From G964291335 sp964291335 (GTDB lineage: Bacteria; Chloroflexota; Dehalococcoidia; Lucifugimonadales; UBA3495): a stretch of 64,000 bases of DNA. Shown here piece after piece: positions 19,215 through 27,721 of the stretch (the first letter of the stretch is position 1; every line of letters begins with the position of its first letter). The position numbers and the translations under genes were made by a program. The stretch spans positions 1,240,001 to 1,304,000 of the forward strand of contig OZ219748.1 in the NCBI GenBank assembly GCA_964291335.2, read 5' to 3'. A model generated the notes under the pieces. It ran no database searches, was not told where the DNA came from, and worked only from the letters and a program-made list of their open reading frames with translations.

Positions 19215-19793
19215 CTAAGCGCGTTCCACTTGCAGAAAATCCAACTCCACCGGCGTTTCCCGTCCGAAGAAAGACACCAGCACCCGAACCTTGCCCTTAC
19301 TCTCATCCACATCGCTGACGGCGCCGACGAAATCGACAAAGGGCCCTTCAGTAATGCGCACCGTTTCCCCACTGTGCAAGCCAATTTTCACCCGGGCCGG
19401 CCCGGATTCCGACTGCCGGAGGATGGAAGCCACCTCCGACTCGTCCAGCGGAACCGGGCGTTCCCGCTCATCCCCCTCCTCTTTGGTAGAGATGAACCCG
19501 GTTACGCCCTGGGTTTCCCGAATCAGCCGCCAGCCGTCATCGTCCATGCTCATCTGGATTAAGATATAGCCGGGGAAAAGTTTCCGCTGTTCCGACGTGC
19601 GCTTCCCGTCCTTGAAAATTACCTCTTCCTCGGTAGGCACCACGACCTGAAAGATGCGGTCCTGCATATCCTCGCTCTGCACCCGCGAGTCCAGGGTTCG
19701 CTTCACCCGGTCTTCCTGACCGGAGTAGGTATGGATGATATACCAGCGGGAATCCGGCCCCGCTGCTGGCAACTCTTCGCTTTCAGTGGTCAT
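19215..19793 (-). CDS. nusG: Transcription termination/antitermination factor NusG
   Basis: 192 residues. NGN domain (WYIIHTYSGQEDRVKRTL... FPGYILIQMSMDDDGWRLIRETQGVTGFI) and C-terminal KOW domain (GETVRITEGPFVDFVGAVSDVDESKGKVRVLVSFFGRETPVELDF). Couples RNA polymerase to Rho or the ribosome. Confidence 0.96.
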   Translation of the reverse strand: MTTESEELPAAGPDSRWYIIHTYSGQEDRVKRTLDSRVQSEDMQDRIFQVVVPTEEEVIFKDGKRTSEQRKLFPGYILIQMSMDDDGWRLIRETQGVTGFISTKEEGDERERPVPLDESEVASILRQSESGPARVKIGLHSGETVRITEGPFVDFVGAVSDVDESKGKVRVLVSFFGRETPVELDFLQVERA

Positions 19794-19907
19794 CAGAAAT
19801 CTCGTATGGCACCGGTTGAACTTCCTGGCGGAGCCGGGCCGGTCGTTTCCGGGCCCGGCATTTGCCGCTGCGGACGAGCGCGCCGGGGCGGCCTGGTTTA
19901 CCCGGCA

Positions 19908-20156
19908 TTAAAAGGCACGGAAGATGAGCCGGCTGAACAGTTCGGCAAACAGCCGGTCCAGGCCGCCGAGGAAAAAACCGACGGCAATCGCCAGGGCGAT
20001 AACAATCGCGGTAAGCCGGGCGGTTTCTTCCCGGCTGGGCCAGACCGACTTGCGCAGTTCCGACACCACTTCCTGCAGGAAGGCGACGGGGCTTACCCGA
20101 CCCACGCTGCGGGGCGAGATGGGGGACTGATTACGCTGGGCGTTTGCCCGGGCCAT
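19908..20156 (-). CDS. secE: Preprotein translocase subunit SecE
   Basis: 82 residues. Contains FLQEVVSELRKSVWPSREETARLTAIVIALAIAVGFFLGGLDRLF, the conserved amphipathic helix plus single membrane segment of SecE. Lies between rpmG and nusG as usual. 114 bases, with no gene, separate it from nusG. Confidence 0.93.
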   Translation of the reverse strand: MARANAQRNQSPISPRSVGRVSPVAFLQEVVSELRKSVWPSREETARLTAIVIALAIAVGFFLGGLDRLFAELFSRLIFRAF

Positions 20157-20162
20157 CAGCGG

Positions 20163-20333
20163 TTACCGTACTTCCCGGTGGGCTTTATGGCCGCGGCAGC
20201 GGGAGCAATACTTCCGCAGTTCCAGCCGTTGGGTATCGTTCCGGCGGTTTTTCACGGTGGCGTAGTTCCGCTCCCGGCACTCGCCGCACTGAAGGGTAAT
20301 GACGCCCCGAATATCAGCAGATTTTCTGGCCAT
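20163..20333 (-). CDS. rpmG: 50S ribosomal protein bL33
   Basis: 56 residues. MARKSADIRGVITLQCGEC...NYATVKNRRNDTQRLELRKYCSRC; two CxxC pairs make it the zinc-binding (C+) form. Directly upstream of secE, as in many bacteria. Confidence 0.93.
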   Translation of the reverse strand: MARKSADIRGVITLQCGECRERNYATVKNRRNDTQRLELRKYCSRCRGHKAHREVR

Positions 20334-20350
20334 AGCGCAGCCCTCCTGAC

Positions 20351-21535
20351 CTAGTCCAGCAGCCGGGTAAACACCCCGGAGCCGACGGTTCGGCCGCCCT
20401 CGCGAATGGCGAAACGCTGCCGTTCCTCCAGCGCTACCGGGGTAATCAGGTTGACGGTCATAGTAATATTATCGCCGGGCATCACCATTTCCACGCCTTC
20501 CGGCAGGGTAATTTCGCCGGTAATATCGCTGGTGCGGATGTAGAACTGGGGCTTGTAGCCGGAGAAGAAGGGGGTATGACGCCCGCCCTCCTCGCGGCTG
20601 AGCACGTACACTTCGGCTTCAGCCTGGCGGTGGGGCTGCATTGAGCCGGGCTTGACCACCACCTGGCCCCGTTCCACCTCATCCCGGTCCACGCCGCGCA
20701 GCAGAATGCCCACGGCATCGCCGGCCTCGGTGCTGTCCAGCAGCTTATGAAACATTTCCAGCCCGGTAGCCACGGTGCGGCGCACATCGCCGGAGCGGAT
20801 GATTTCAATCTCCTCGCCCTGCTTCAGCATGCCCCGTTCCACCCGGCCGGTAACCACCGTACCGCGTCCCTTAATGCCGAAAACATCTTCAATAGGCATC
20901 AGGAAAGGACGGTCGCGCAGCCGCTCCGGCACCGGAATATACTCGTCCATGGCCGCTACCAGGTCGGCTACGCCCTGCATGGCTTCGGGTTCGCCCTCCA
21001 TGGCGTTCAGGGCGCTGACCCGTACAATGGGCGTGTCATCGCCGGGGAAGTCATAGCGGCTCAACAGCTCCCGGACTTCCAGTTCCACCAGTTCCAGCAG
21101 TTCCTCGTCGTCCATCATATCCACCTTGTTCAGGGCGACCAGGATGCGGGGAACTTCCACCTGGCGGGCCAGCAGAATATGCTCCCTGGTCTGGGGCATG
21201 GGGCCGTCCGGGGCGCTGACGACCAGCACTGCGCCGTCCATCTGGGCGGCGCCGGTAATCATGTTCTTGATATAGTCGGCGTGGCCGGGGCAGTCCACGT
21301 GGGCATAGTGGCGGGTAGCGCTTTCATACTCCACGTGGGCAATAGCGATAGTTACGCCCCGGGCCCGTTCTTCCGGGGCATTATCGATGCTGCCGAAATC
21401 CCTGAAGCTGGCCAAACCCTTTTCCGCCATAACCTTGGTAATGGCGGCGGTCAGGGTGGTTTTGCCGTGGTCCACGTGACCGATGGTGCCCACATTGACG
21501 TGGGGCTTGGTACGATCGAACTGTTGTTTGGCCAT
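20351..21535 (-). CDS. tuf: Elongation factor Tu
   Basis: 394 residues. P-loop GHVDHGKTT, the DCPGHADY and NKVD motifs, and domains 2-3 through VGSGVFTRLLD. Delivers aminoacyl-tRNA to the ribosome. The tract after the switch I region lacks any insertion. It follows three tRNA genes, similar to the tRNA-tufB arrangement of enterobacteria. Confidence 0.98.
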   Translation of the reverse strand: MAKQQFDRTKPHVNVGTIGHVDHGKTTLTAAITKVMAEKGLASFRDFGSIDNAPEERARGVTIAIAHVEYESATRHYAHVDCPGHADYIKNMITGAAQMDGAVLVVSAPDGPMPQTREHILLARQVEVPRILVALNKVDMMDDEELLELVELEVRELLSRYDFPGDDTPIVRVSALNAMEGEPEAMQGVADLVAAMDEYIPVPERLRDRPFLMPIEDVFGIKGRGTVVTGRVERGMLKQGEEIEIIRSGDVRRTVATGLEMFHKLLDSTEAGDAVGILLRGVDRDEVERGQVVVKPGSMQPHRQAEAEVYVLSREEGGRHTPFFSGYKPQFYIRTSDITGEITLPEGVEMVMPGDNITMTVNLITPVALEERQRFAIREGGRTVGSGVFTRLLD

Positions 21536-21572
21536 TTAGTCTTTTCTCCTCTTTCGCCTTATGCGGAGTATC

Positions 21573-21647
21573 TGGAGCCCAGAGGCGGGATTGAACCGCC
21601 GACCCCGTTCTTACCAAGAACGTGCTCTACCGCTGAGCTATCTGGGC
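21573..21647 (-). tRNA. tRNA-Thr (GGT anticodon)
   Basis: Acceptor GCCCAGA/TCTGGGC, anticodon stem CGTTC/GAACG around TTGGTAA, T-arm GGTTCAATCC. The 3' CCA is encoded. Confidence 0.95.
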
Positions 21648-21687
21648 TCGCCACCCAATTGTATATTGAGTTGCCTTAACGCTTCAT

Positions 21688-21775
21688 TGGTGGAGGGGGC
21701 AGGATTCGAACCTGCGAAGTCCTTCCGGACGCCAGATTTACAGTCTGGTGGCTTTAACCACTCACCCACCCCTCC
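21688..21775 (-). tRNA. tRNA-Tyr (GTA anticodon)
   Basis: Acceptor GGAGGGG/CCCCTCC, anticodon stem CCAGA/TCTGG around CTGTAAA, long variable arm as expected of a class II tRNA, T-loop GTTCGAATC, encoded CCA. Confidence 0.95.
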
Positions 21776-21854
21776 AGGCCAGGGCCCGGCGGCATTCCAG
21801 GCGGCTGGGCCCTGGGGCTGCCGCGCTGTCAAACTCGGTTATAAGCAGCAACGC

Positions 21855-21929
21855 TGGAGCCCCAGAGGGGACTCGAACCCCTAACCTGTCGATTACAAGT
21901 CGACTGCGCTACCATTGCGCCACAGGGGC
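21855..21929 (-). tRNA. tRNA-Thr (TGT anticodon)
   Basis: Acceptor GCCCCTG with near-complementary CTGGGGC end, anticodon stem GTCGA/TCGAC around CTTGTAA, T-arm GGTTCGAGTCC, encoded CCA. Confidence 0.93.
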
Positions 21930-22046
21930 CTGAAGCGTCTTGCGGCTAGAAAAAGGCCCCGTTGGTGCGGGGCCGCTTACCAGCCAACTTGCTAACCTGA
22001 AAATTATATAAAACTGAAAAGGGCGTGTCAATGCTTTTGCGGCCCC

Positions 22047-22210
22047 GGTATTCCCACCCGGTATTCCCAATGGGTGTTGGTATTAAATCAAAGCCCAACC
22101 GCCGGCAGAACAATGCACTGGAACCCTTCAGCAGCTGCAAGCTCTTGCTGTACCCCTTCGTCTTCCGGCGCCGGCCGGTTCCCCGCAATTGCGAGTAGCC
22201 TTGTTCTGCG
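22047..22210 (-). pseudogene. IS1-family transposase 3' remnant with element end
   Basis: On the minus strand a frame reads GRRRKTKGYSKSLQLLKGSSAL, matching the C-terminal catalytic-domain end of IS1-type transposases (RLHRRTKGYSKS-like). It is followed by an element end, TTTAATACCAACACCCATTG..., partly doubled at 22047-22070. The same end occurs at 36428 and 60071. Only the last roughly 150 bases of the element remain. The rest of 21930-22327 shows nothing further. Confidence 0.65.
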
Positions 22211-22327
22211 CATGTCGGGAATACCGCAGAATATGGCAGCAGACCCCCAGTCTGGTTGGCTGCTTCGGCAGCTATGATTTCAGCGACGGCGGGGACAGCG
22301 GCGGCTTTGACCAGGCAGCCATCACCC

Positions 22328-23380
22328 TCAGGGCCGGCCCACCTTACCCTCAACCCCCAGCTCCCGCATCAGGGCGGCAATGCTGTCCCAGGTTTGCTCT
22401 TCCACGTAAATACCCTCTGCCCGCCGCTTCAACTCTGTTCGATGCTCAATTTCCCCGGGGTAAAGCACTTCAGTAAAGCCGGCGGCCGGGGGCGACGTTT
22501 TGATGAACTCCACAAACTCCCGCATTTCCCGCTTAAAGTCTTCCAATGGCCGGAAATGCGCCACGTTATACACCGATATGAACACCCCGTCATTGTGGCG
22601 GGCCTGGGGGTCAATGCCAAAGCCCAGGCCGGTCAGCAGGCCGGAGAACATTTCCACCATAAAAGAGAGGCCATAACCCTTGTGGCCCTGGTCGGCCCCC
22701 ACCGGCAGAATGGCCCCGCCGGCGAAATAATCGTTGGGGTCGGTAGTAGGGTTCCCGTCTTTATCCACAATCCAGCCCAACGGCACTGGCTCGCCCCGGC
22801 TGCGCTGCAGGTTAATTTTACCCATAGCCACCGCGCTGGTCGCCATATCCAGCAGCACCGGCCCCGGCAGGTCGCTGGGGACGCCGATGCAGATGGGGTT
22901 GGTCCCCAACCGGCGGGCCCGGCCGCCAAAGGGGGCCGCATTTTTGGGGCCGGCCCCCGAATCGGCGGTAACCAGGCCAATCATGCCTTCGTTGAGCGCC
23001 ATAGTCGGGTAGTCGCCGACCCGCCCTACGTGGCTTTGGTGGTGGACGGTCAGGGCCGCCACGCCGTGCTGTTCAGCCTTGTCGATGGCTATAGCCATCG
23101 CTTTTTCCGTTTGCACGAACCCGAAACCCCAGTTGCCGTTAATTACGGCAGTATTGGGCGTTTCCCGCTCTACCACCAGGGGCGCGCCGGGAACGATATG
23201 CCCCCGGTCAATGCGGCTGCAATATTCCACCAGCTGGATGATGCCGTGGGAGTCATGCCCGACCAGGTTGGATTTTACCTGGTGCGCCGCGACGATTTCC
23301 GCCTCCGCTTCCGGCGTTCCTTTGGCGACGTAAACGTGATAGCAAACCTGATGCAGGTATTCGTGGGGAAAGACCGGCAT
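22328..23380 (-). CDS. Malate/L-lactate dehydrogenase family (Ldh_2) oxidoreductase
   Basis: 350 residues from ATG 23380, GGAGG seven bases upstream. Family features: VKSNLVGHDSHGIIQL, the H-x2-S-H segment TVHHQSHVGRVGDY, RRLGTNPICIGVP, LDMATSAVAMGKI and GHKGYGLSFMVEMFSGLLTG. NAD(P)-dependent 2-hydroxyacid dehydrogenase unlike Rossmann LDHs; malate, ureidoglycolate, sulfolactate and similar acids are all possible substrates. No pathway neighbours identify it. Confidence 0.9.
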   Translation of the reverse strand: MPVFPHEYLHQVCYHVYVAKGTPEAEAEIVAAHQVKSNLVGHDSHGIIQLVEYCSRIDRGHIVPGAPLVVERETPNTAVINGNWGFGFVQTEKAMAIAIDKAEQHGVAALTVHHQSHVGRVGDYPTMALNEGMIGLVTADSGAGPKNAAPFGGRARRLGTNPICIGVPSDLPGPVLLDMATSAVAMGKINLQRSRGEPVPLGWIVDKDGNPTTDPNDYFAGGAILPVGADQGHKGYGLSFMVEMFSGLLTGLGFGIDPQARHNDGVFISVYNVAHFRPLEDFKREMREFVEFIKTSPPAAGFTEVLYPGEIEHRTELKRRAEGIYVEEQTWDSIAALMRELGVEGKVGRP

Positions 23381-23553
23381 AACCGAACCTCCGGGGGGTG
23401 TAAAAGACTTGACCAACGGGGATAGTTTATGAGCCAAAGAGGCAAAAGTCTATTGGCAGAGGGCGGGCGGCGCTGAAGCGGAAAAGGGTGGCAATGGGCA
23501 ACGGCTGCCCGCTGCGCCGGCGCATTCTGCTGCTGGCGGCAAAGGGGAAAAAA

Positions 23554-23628
23554 TGGTCGGGGCGGGCAGATTCGAACTGCCGACCTCCTGGTCCCAAACC
23601 AGGCGCCCTGCCGCTGGGCCACGCCCCG
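23554..23628 (-). tRNA. tRNA-Pro (TGG anticodon)
   Basis: Acceptor CGGGGCG/CGCCCCG, anticodon stem CCTGG/CCAGG around TTTGGGA, T-arm GTTCGAATC, encoded CCA. Confidence 0.94.
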
Positions 23629-23686
23629 TTAGCCGGGTTCACTGAAGCAGCTTAAGCCAGTGGATATAAAGAAAGGCTGCAAGCTA

Positions 23687-23761
23687 TGGTATCCCCGGAG
23701 AGGGTCGAACTCTCATCTCTGGCTCCGGAGGCCAGCACTCTATCCGTTGAGCTACGGGGAC
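23687..23761 (-). tRNA. tRNA-Arg (CCG anticodon)
   Basis: Acceptor GTCCCCG/CGGGGAT (one wobble), anticodon stem CTGGC/GCCAG around CTCCGGA, T-loop GTTCGACCC, encoded CCA. Confidence 0.94.
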
Positions 23762-23974
23762 AAGTTTACCAACCTTCAACCAATAGAATACCACGCACTA
23801 TACCCGGCAAACAACCCGCCGGCGGGGTTCAGCCGGGGCGCCAGCGTTCCGGGCCGGTTATGCCCGGCCCGGTTCCCGTAATGGCCCCTTTTCCGGCGGC
23901 CATATCCGCCGTCGGCCGGCCGGCTATGCTAGAATATTGTCTGGCCAATTCCGGGTGTGCATAAGGAGAGCGGC

Positions 23975-24286
23975 ATGATAAAGGTTTCCTTCCTGTATCC
24001 CAACGAGCCGGACAAAAAGTTTGACCTGGACTACTACACTGGCAAGTATATGCCCCTGGTTCACGAAAGGCTGGACGCTATGGGCCTGGTGCGAAGCGAG
24101 GTGGAAAGCGGGGTCAGTTCCGCCGACCCCAATGCGCCAGCCCCTTTCATCGCCGTGGGCAGCCTTTACTTTAATACCGCCGACGAGGTGCATTCAGGTT
24201 TCAGAACCCACGGACGGGAGCTGCTGGGCGACGCTGCCAACTACACCGACATCCGTCCCCAGATTCAAATCAGCGAGCTGGTTTAA
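23975..24286 (+). CDS. EthD-domain protein
   Basis: 103 residues from ATG 23975, AAGGAG six bases upstream. MIKVSFLYPNEPDKKFDLDYYTGKYMPLV is the EthD (dimeric alpha-beta barrel) opening, where YY...H/Y residues line the pocket. EthD-like proteins go with oxidative degradation of ethers or aromatics, but many members are uncharacterised. Stand-alone gene between tRNA-Arg and a long palindrome. Confidence 0.8.
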   Translation: MIKVSFLYPNEPDKKFDLDYYTGKYMPLVHERLDAMGLVRSEVESGVSSADPNAPAPFIAVGSLYFNTADEVHSGFRTHGRELLGDAANYTDIRPQIQISELV

Positions 24287-24310
24287 CCGGCTGTTGCAGC
24301 CCTAATCGGC

Positions 24311-24338
24311 AAGGCGGCCGCCGGCCGGCGGCCGCCTT
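24311..24338. terminator. 28-bp perfect palindrome after the EthD gene
   Basis: Half-site AAGGCGGCCGCCGG is followed directly by its reverse complement. Lies 24 bases after the EthD stop; it would form a very stable stem in RNA with little loop. No T-run, so terminator function is inferred from position only. Confidence 0.45.
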
Positions 24339-24520
24339 AAGCCGCCAGGCCGTCCCGCAGCTTTCCGGCTGCCCGGCGGCGGAATAACCGCCGGAGCAAG
24401 GCCCAGGGCAAGCCTGCCCGGTGGTGTACCCGGCAAGGGGCAAGGAGCGGGAAAAGCCGCTGCGGAAAGGCGGCCTTCGCTGGTCTCTGGCTGAAGGCGT
24501 GAGAGCCGGCCGGCGGTTAC

Positions 24521-24680
24521 GTGGTGCGGAAGGCGGCCTTGGGGATTGACCCGGTGGCGTTGGCGGCCCGGTTCGGGTATCGCCGGCGGTTAGGTGGTGC
24601 GGAAAGTGGTTTTGCGGATTGCCCCGGTGGCGTTGGCGCCCCGGTTCGGGTATCGCCGGCGGTTAGGTGGTGCGGAAAGT
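24521..24680. repeat. 73-bp tandem repeat of the PIG-L gene's 3' end
   Basis: Units start at 24521, 24594 and 24667 (spacing 73 and 73). The unit next to the gene contains its last codons and stop (…TFRTT then stop on the minus strand); the two outer copies repeat the same codons and stop downstream. The remaining part of 24287-24520 shows no gene. Confidence 0.9.
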
Positions 24681-25370
24681 GGCCTTGCGGAACGGCTCGG
24701 CGTACTCGCAGCCGGCCGCCTGCCCGGCCTGGCGGGCCCGCTCCAGAACATAGTCGATTACGCCCCGTTCCGGCTGGTCGGCCACCTGGCTGCGGTGCGC
24801 CTGTACCGCCGCCAGTTTCTGCTTCAGGGTATCGCCAATGTCGAAATAGGTATCGGGAAGTTCTGCGCCCCAAAAGAGGATGGCGCCGGTCTTGTGCGGT
24901 TCCAGCCCTTCCTCGCGCCACAACTCGCCAAAATGCAAATGGTCCCGGGCATAGGGAAAAACGGCGTCCAGGGCCACCTGGCCGGCGATGCGGTGATCCC
25001 GGTGCCACAGCAGGCTGCGGCGGTAAGGTTCGGCAGTCAGCGCCACCTCCGGGCGCACCCGGCGAATTTCCCGAACCAGTTGCTTGCGAAACTCCCCGGT
25101 GTCCTCCAGTTCCCCGTCCGGGTAACCCAGCCGCACTACCTCTTTAACCCCCAGCAGCCGGGCGGCGGCCAACTGTTCCCGCTCGCGGGTGGCGGCCAGC
25201 TCGGCGGGGGCAATGCCGGGCAGCTCGGTGCCCCGGCTGCCGTCAGTGCAAAGAACGTAAACCACTTCGGCCCCCTGCCGTATCCAGCGGGCCAGCAGGC
25301 CGCCGCACCAGATTTCCGCATCATCCGGGTGCGGGGTTATTACCAGAACGCGCCGGGGAGTTTCTTCCAT
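24663..25370 (-). CDS. PIG-L family deacetylase
   Basis: 235 residues from ATG 25370 with GGAGG six bases upstream. The LmbE/PIG-L metal site is clear: ITPHPDDAEIWCGG near the start, and SLLWHRDHRIAGQVALDA about residue 117-134. Zinc-dependent N-deacetylase of sugars such as GlcNAc-inositol or bacillithiol-type precursors. A GT4 glycosyltransferase resembling MshA lies about 1 kb upstream, which hints at a glycolipid or thiol pathway. The stop codon lies in a tandem repeat. Confidence 0.88.
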   Translation of the reverse strand: MEETPRRVLVITPHPDDAEIWCGGLLARWIRQGAEVVYVLCTDGSRGTELPGIAPAELAATREREQLAAARLLGVKEVVRLGYPDGELEDTGEFRKQLVREIRRVRPEVALTAEPYRRSLLWHRDHRIAGQVALDAVFPYARDHLHFGELWREEGLEPHKTGAILFWGAELPDTYFDIGDTLKQKLAAVQAHRSQVADQPERGVIDYVLERARQAGQAAGCEYAEPFRKATFRTT

Positions 25371-25452
25371 CTGCCGCCTCCGGCCACAGTGGGATGGGCT
25401 AATGCCATCGGTTTTTCTATTGACATCCAGGCTGCCGCCTCCGGCCACAGTG
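25371..25452. repeat. Direct repeat of the PIG-L ribosome-binding region
   Basis: The 21-base stretch beginning CTGCCGCCTCCGGCCACAGT at 25371 recurs at 25432 (61 bases apart). On the minus strand it carries the GGAGG site used by the PIG-L gene, so the site is present twice upstream. Nothing else is seen up to 25579. Confidence 0.85.
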
Positions 25453-25579
25453 AGCTGGGGCCGACGCTTGCCGGCGCCGCCTATGGTACACAAAAACCGG
25501 GCTGCCGGCAACGGCGGCCGGCCCGGCCCCGGCACGCCTGACAGCGGCGCGCCGGGTGGGTGGTGGTGGGAGGGGGCGG

Positions 25580-26254
25580 TCAGTCGTGTTCCCGCTCGCG
25601 GGTAAAGGGGTCGCGCATATGCGGGTCGGCGCCCAGCACGTTGCTGGTCAGCAAACCGCCGGAGATGATTATCTTCATGGCATCATCCACGCTGATACTG
25701 GTATGAACAACGTCCTTATCGGGAACCACGATAAGAAAGCCGGAGGAGGGCACTGGCGTGGTAGGCACGTAAACCGCCACCATTTCCTCGCCGTTGATTT
25801 CGCCTATATTGGAGGTAATCAGGCCCAGGGACTTGGCGCCGCGGCGGGGGAACTCAACCAGCACCACGCTGCCATCGGGCCGCTCTTCGTTATTATCGAG
25901 CAGCTGCATGGCCTGGCGCAGCGGGCTGTAAATCCGGCTAATGCCCGGAACCGACTCTACCACCCGGTGCCCGGCGTTAATCAGCCGGCGCCCCAGCCCG
26001 TGGTTGGTAACCCAGCCGGCAACGTAAACCAGCGCCACGAAGGCCAGCATCCCCATTCCCGGAAAGCTTGGCCCCGGTACGGGCCGCAGGACCAGGTTCT
26101 GCATGATGGGTTCCACCAGGTCGAAGATGAACTTGACCACCCAGAAGGTAATGACCAACGGCAGAATTACCAGCAATCCGGAACCCAGGGTGCCCTGAAA
26201 GTGGTGCAGCACCCGCCGGACGTTGTCCCGATTATTCAATTTTGTTGATGCCAT
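25580..26254 (-). CDS. DUF502 family membrane protein
   Basis: 224 residues with two membrane segments (GSGLLVILPLVITFWVVKFIFDL and GMGMLAFVALVYVAGWVTN) and a soluble part with VVESVPGISRIYSPLRQAMQLL, VLVEFPRRGAKSLGLITS, VAVYVPTTPVPSSGFLIVVP: the DUF502 pattern. The function of the family is not established in bacteria. Confidence 0.9.
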   Translation of the reverse strand: MASTKLNNRDNVRRVLHHFQGTLGSGLLVILPLVITFWVVKFIFDLVEPIMQNLVLRPVPGPSFPGMGMLAFVALVYVAGWVTNHGLGRRLINAGHRVVESVPGISRIYSPLRQAMQLLDNNEERPDGSVVLVEFPRRGAKSLGLITSNIGEINGEEMVAVYVPTTPVPSSGFLIVVPDKDVVHTSISVDDAMKIIISGGLLTSNVLGADPHMRDPFTREREHD

Positions 26255-26449
26255 ACCCCAAGAACACCCACCTTGCCCCGCCGGGCAATTGTTCCCAACC
26301 TGGACGGAGGGGCGTTCCGGCGCCCCAGGGGCCGGGGAGTCGGCAAATTATGCTCCCCGGATTGGCCTGAACCGGGCAGACGCAGCTGCGTTTCCCCGGC
26401 AGAAAACTGCAACGGGCCAGGGGGGCAGCGGAATGCGCCGGCTGCCGGG

Positions 26450-27721
26450 TTAACCGGCCGGCGGAAGGGCGTCCCCGGCCGGCAACTCGGTAGGGGGCCA
26501 GGCAGTTCCTTCCGGGGTCAGCGACTGGTAAATACCGGCCACCTGGCCGGCCACTTTTTCCCAGCTCAGATCCTCGGCCCGCCGTCGGGCGGCCAACCCC
26601 ATACTGTGCTGCAAACTTTTGCTGGAGATAATCATTTCGAGGGAATTGGCGAAGGCTTCCGGGCAGCGCCAGGATTTCAGGTAGCCGGTACTGCCGTGTC
26701 TTACCACGGTGGACAGGCCGCCAACGCGGGAGGCGACCACCGGCGTGCCGCAGGCCATGGACTCCAGGGCGGCCAGGCCAAAACTTTCGTAGCAGGAAGG
26801 CACCACGCAAACATCGGCGGCGCTGTAGTAAACCGGCAGTTCCTCCTGATCCACCCGCCCCACAAAATGAATCGCCCCGTCCACCCGCAGCTTTTCCGCC
26901 AGTTGGCGCAAGCGGCCCACCTCCCGGCCCTGGCCGTTATCATCGCCCACCACCAGCACCCGCACCGGCTCGCCGGTATCCAGCAGGGCCGCCGTATGCA
27001 CCAGAAGTTCCAGGCCTTTAAGCGATTCAATACGTCCAACGTAAAGCAGCACCTTATCGCCGTTCAGCCCCAACTGCCGGCGCGACTCCTCCCGGCCCAG
27101 GGGGCGAAAGGCGCTCAGGTCAACGCCGCAGGGGGCCAGTTGAATACGGGCGGCATCGGCCCCGTAAAGGCGCACCATCGCATCCCGCTCGTGGGGGCTA
27201 AAGGCGATAATCCGGTCGGCGGCGGCAATCAGTTCCTCTTCTACCGCCGGCCGCTCCGGGGGTTCCTGCTCGCCGGCCCGGGATTGCAGCTTAATGCGCG
27301 CCAGGGTATGGAAGGTAATCAGGTGGGGAATCCCCTGGTCGGCGGCAAAGGCCCGGCCCAGCCAGCCGGAAAGCCAGTAATGGGAATGGACTACCCGGTA
27401 GCGCAGCTGCCGGCTTTCCCGAAAGCGATGCATGCCTTCCAGAAACCGGGGAAGGCAGGCGAACAGTTCGTCCAGCGGGGCGTCTGCGGGGCCGGCTGGC
27501 AGGTGCACTACCCGCACATTATCGGAAAGGCGCGCCACCATGTCGGCATCGGCGGCGGCGGAGCGGTGTTCCCGGGTAAAAATGTCCACCGGCACGCCCC
27601 GGCTGCCCAGCGAGCGGGCCAGCTGGCGCACGTAAACATTCATGCCGCCGGCCTTGCCCTCTCCCGGGGCGACCAGCGGGCTGGCATGGAAGGATATGAA
27701 GGCAACCCTTTCCGTCTTCAC
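26450..27721 (-). CDS. GT4 glycosyltransferase (MshA/sucrose-synthase-like)
   Basis: 423 residues. N-terminal GGMNVYVRQLARSLGSRG and HSHYWLSGWLG, C-terminal LLYVGRIESLKGLELLV and the donor-site motif PSCYESFGLAALESMACGTPVVAS. GGMNVYV is typical of MshA (GlcNAc to inositol phosphate) and related enzymes. Together with the nearby PIG-L deacetylase, an MshA/MshB-like pair is conceivable, but other sugars are possible. Overlaps the GNAT gene by 4 bases. Confidence 0.88.
   Translation of the reverse strand: MKTERVAFISFHASPLVAPGEGKAGGMNVYVRQLARSLGSRGVPVDIFTREHRSAAADADMVARLSDNVRVVHLPAGPADAPLDELFACLPRFLEGMHRFRESRQLRYRVVHSHYWLSGWLGRAFAADQGIPHLITFHTLARIKLQSRAGEQEPPERPAVEEELIAAADRIIAFSPHERDAMVRLYGADAARIQLAPCGVDLSAFRPLGREESRRQLGLNGDKVLLYVGRIESLKGLELLVHTAALLDTGEPVRVLVVGDDNGQGREVGRLRQLAEKLRVDGAIHFVGRVDQEELPVYYSAADVCVVPSCYESFGLAALESMACGTPVVASRVGGLSTVVRHGSTGYLKSWRCPEAFANSLEMIISSKSLQHSMGLAARRRAEDLSWEKVAGQVAGIYQSLTPEGTAWPPTELPAGDALPPAG

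Noticed and set aside
24287..24520. Small gene between the EthD and PIG-L genes
   Set aside because: Only repeats and a palindrome are seen; frames there are shadows of the repeat.
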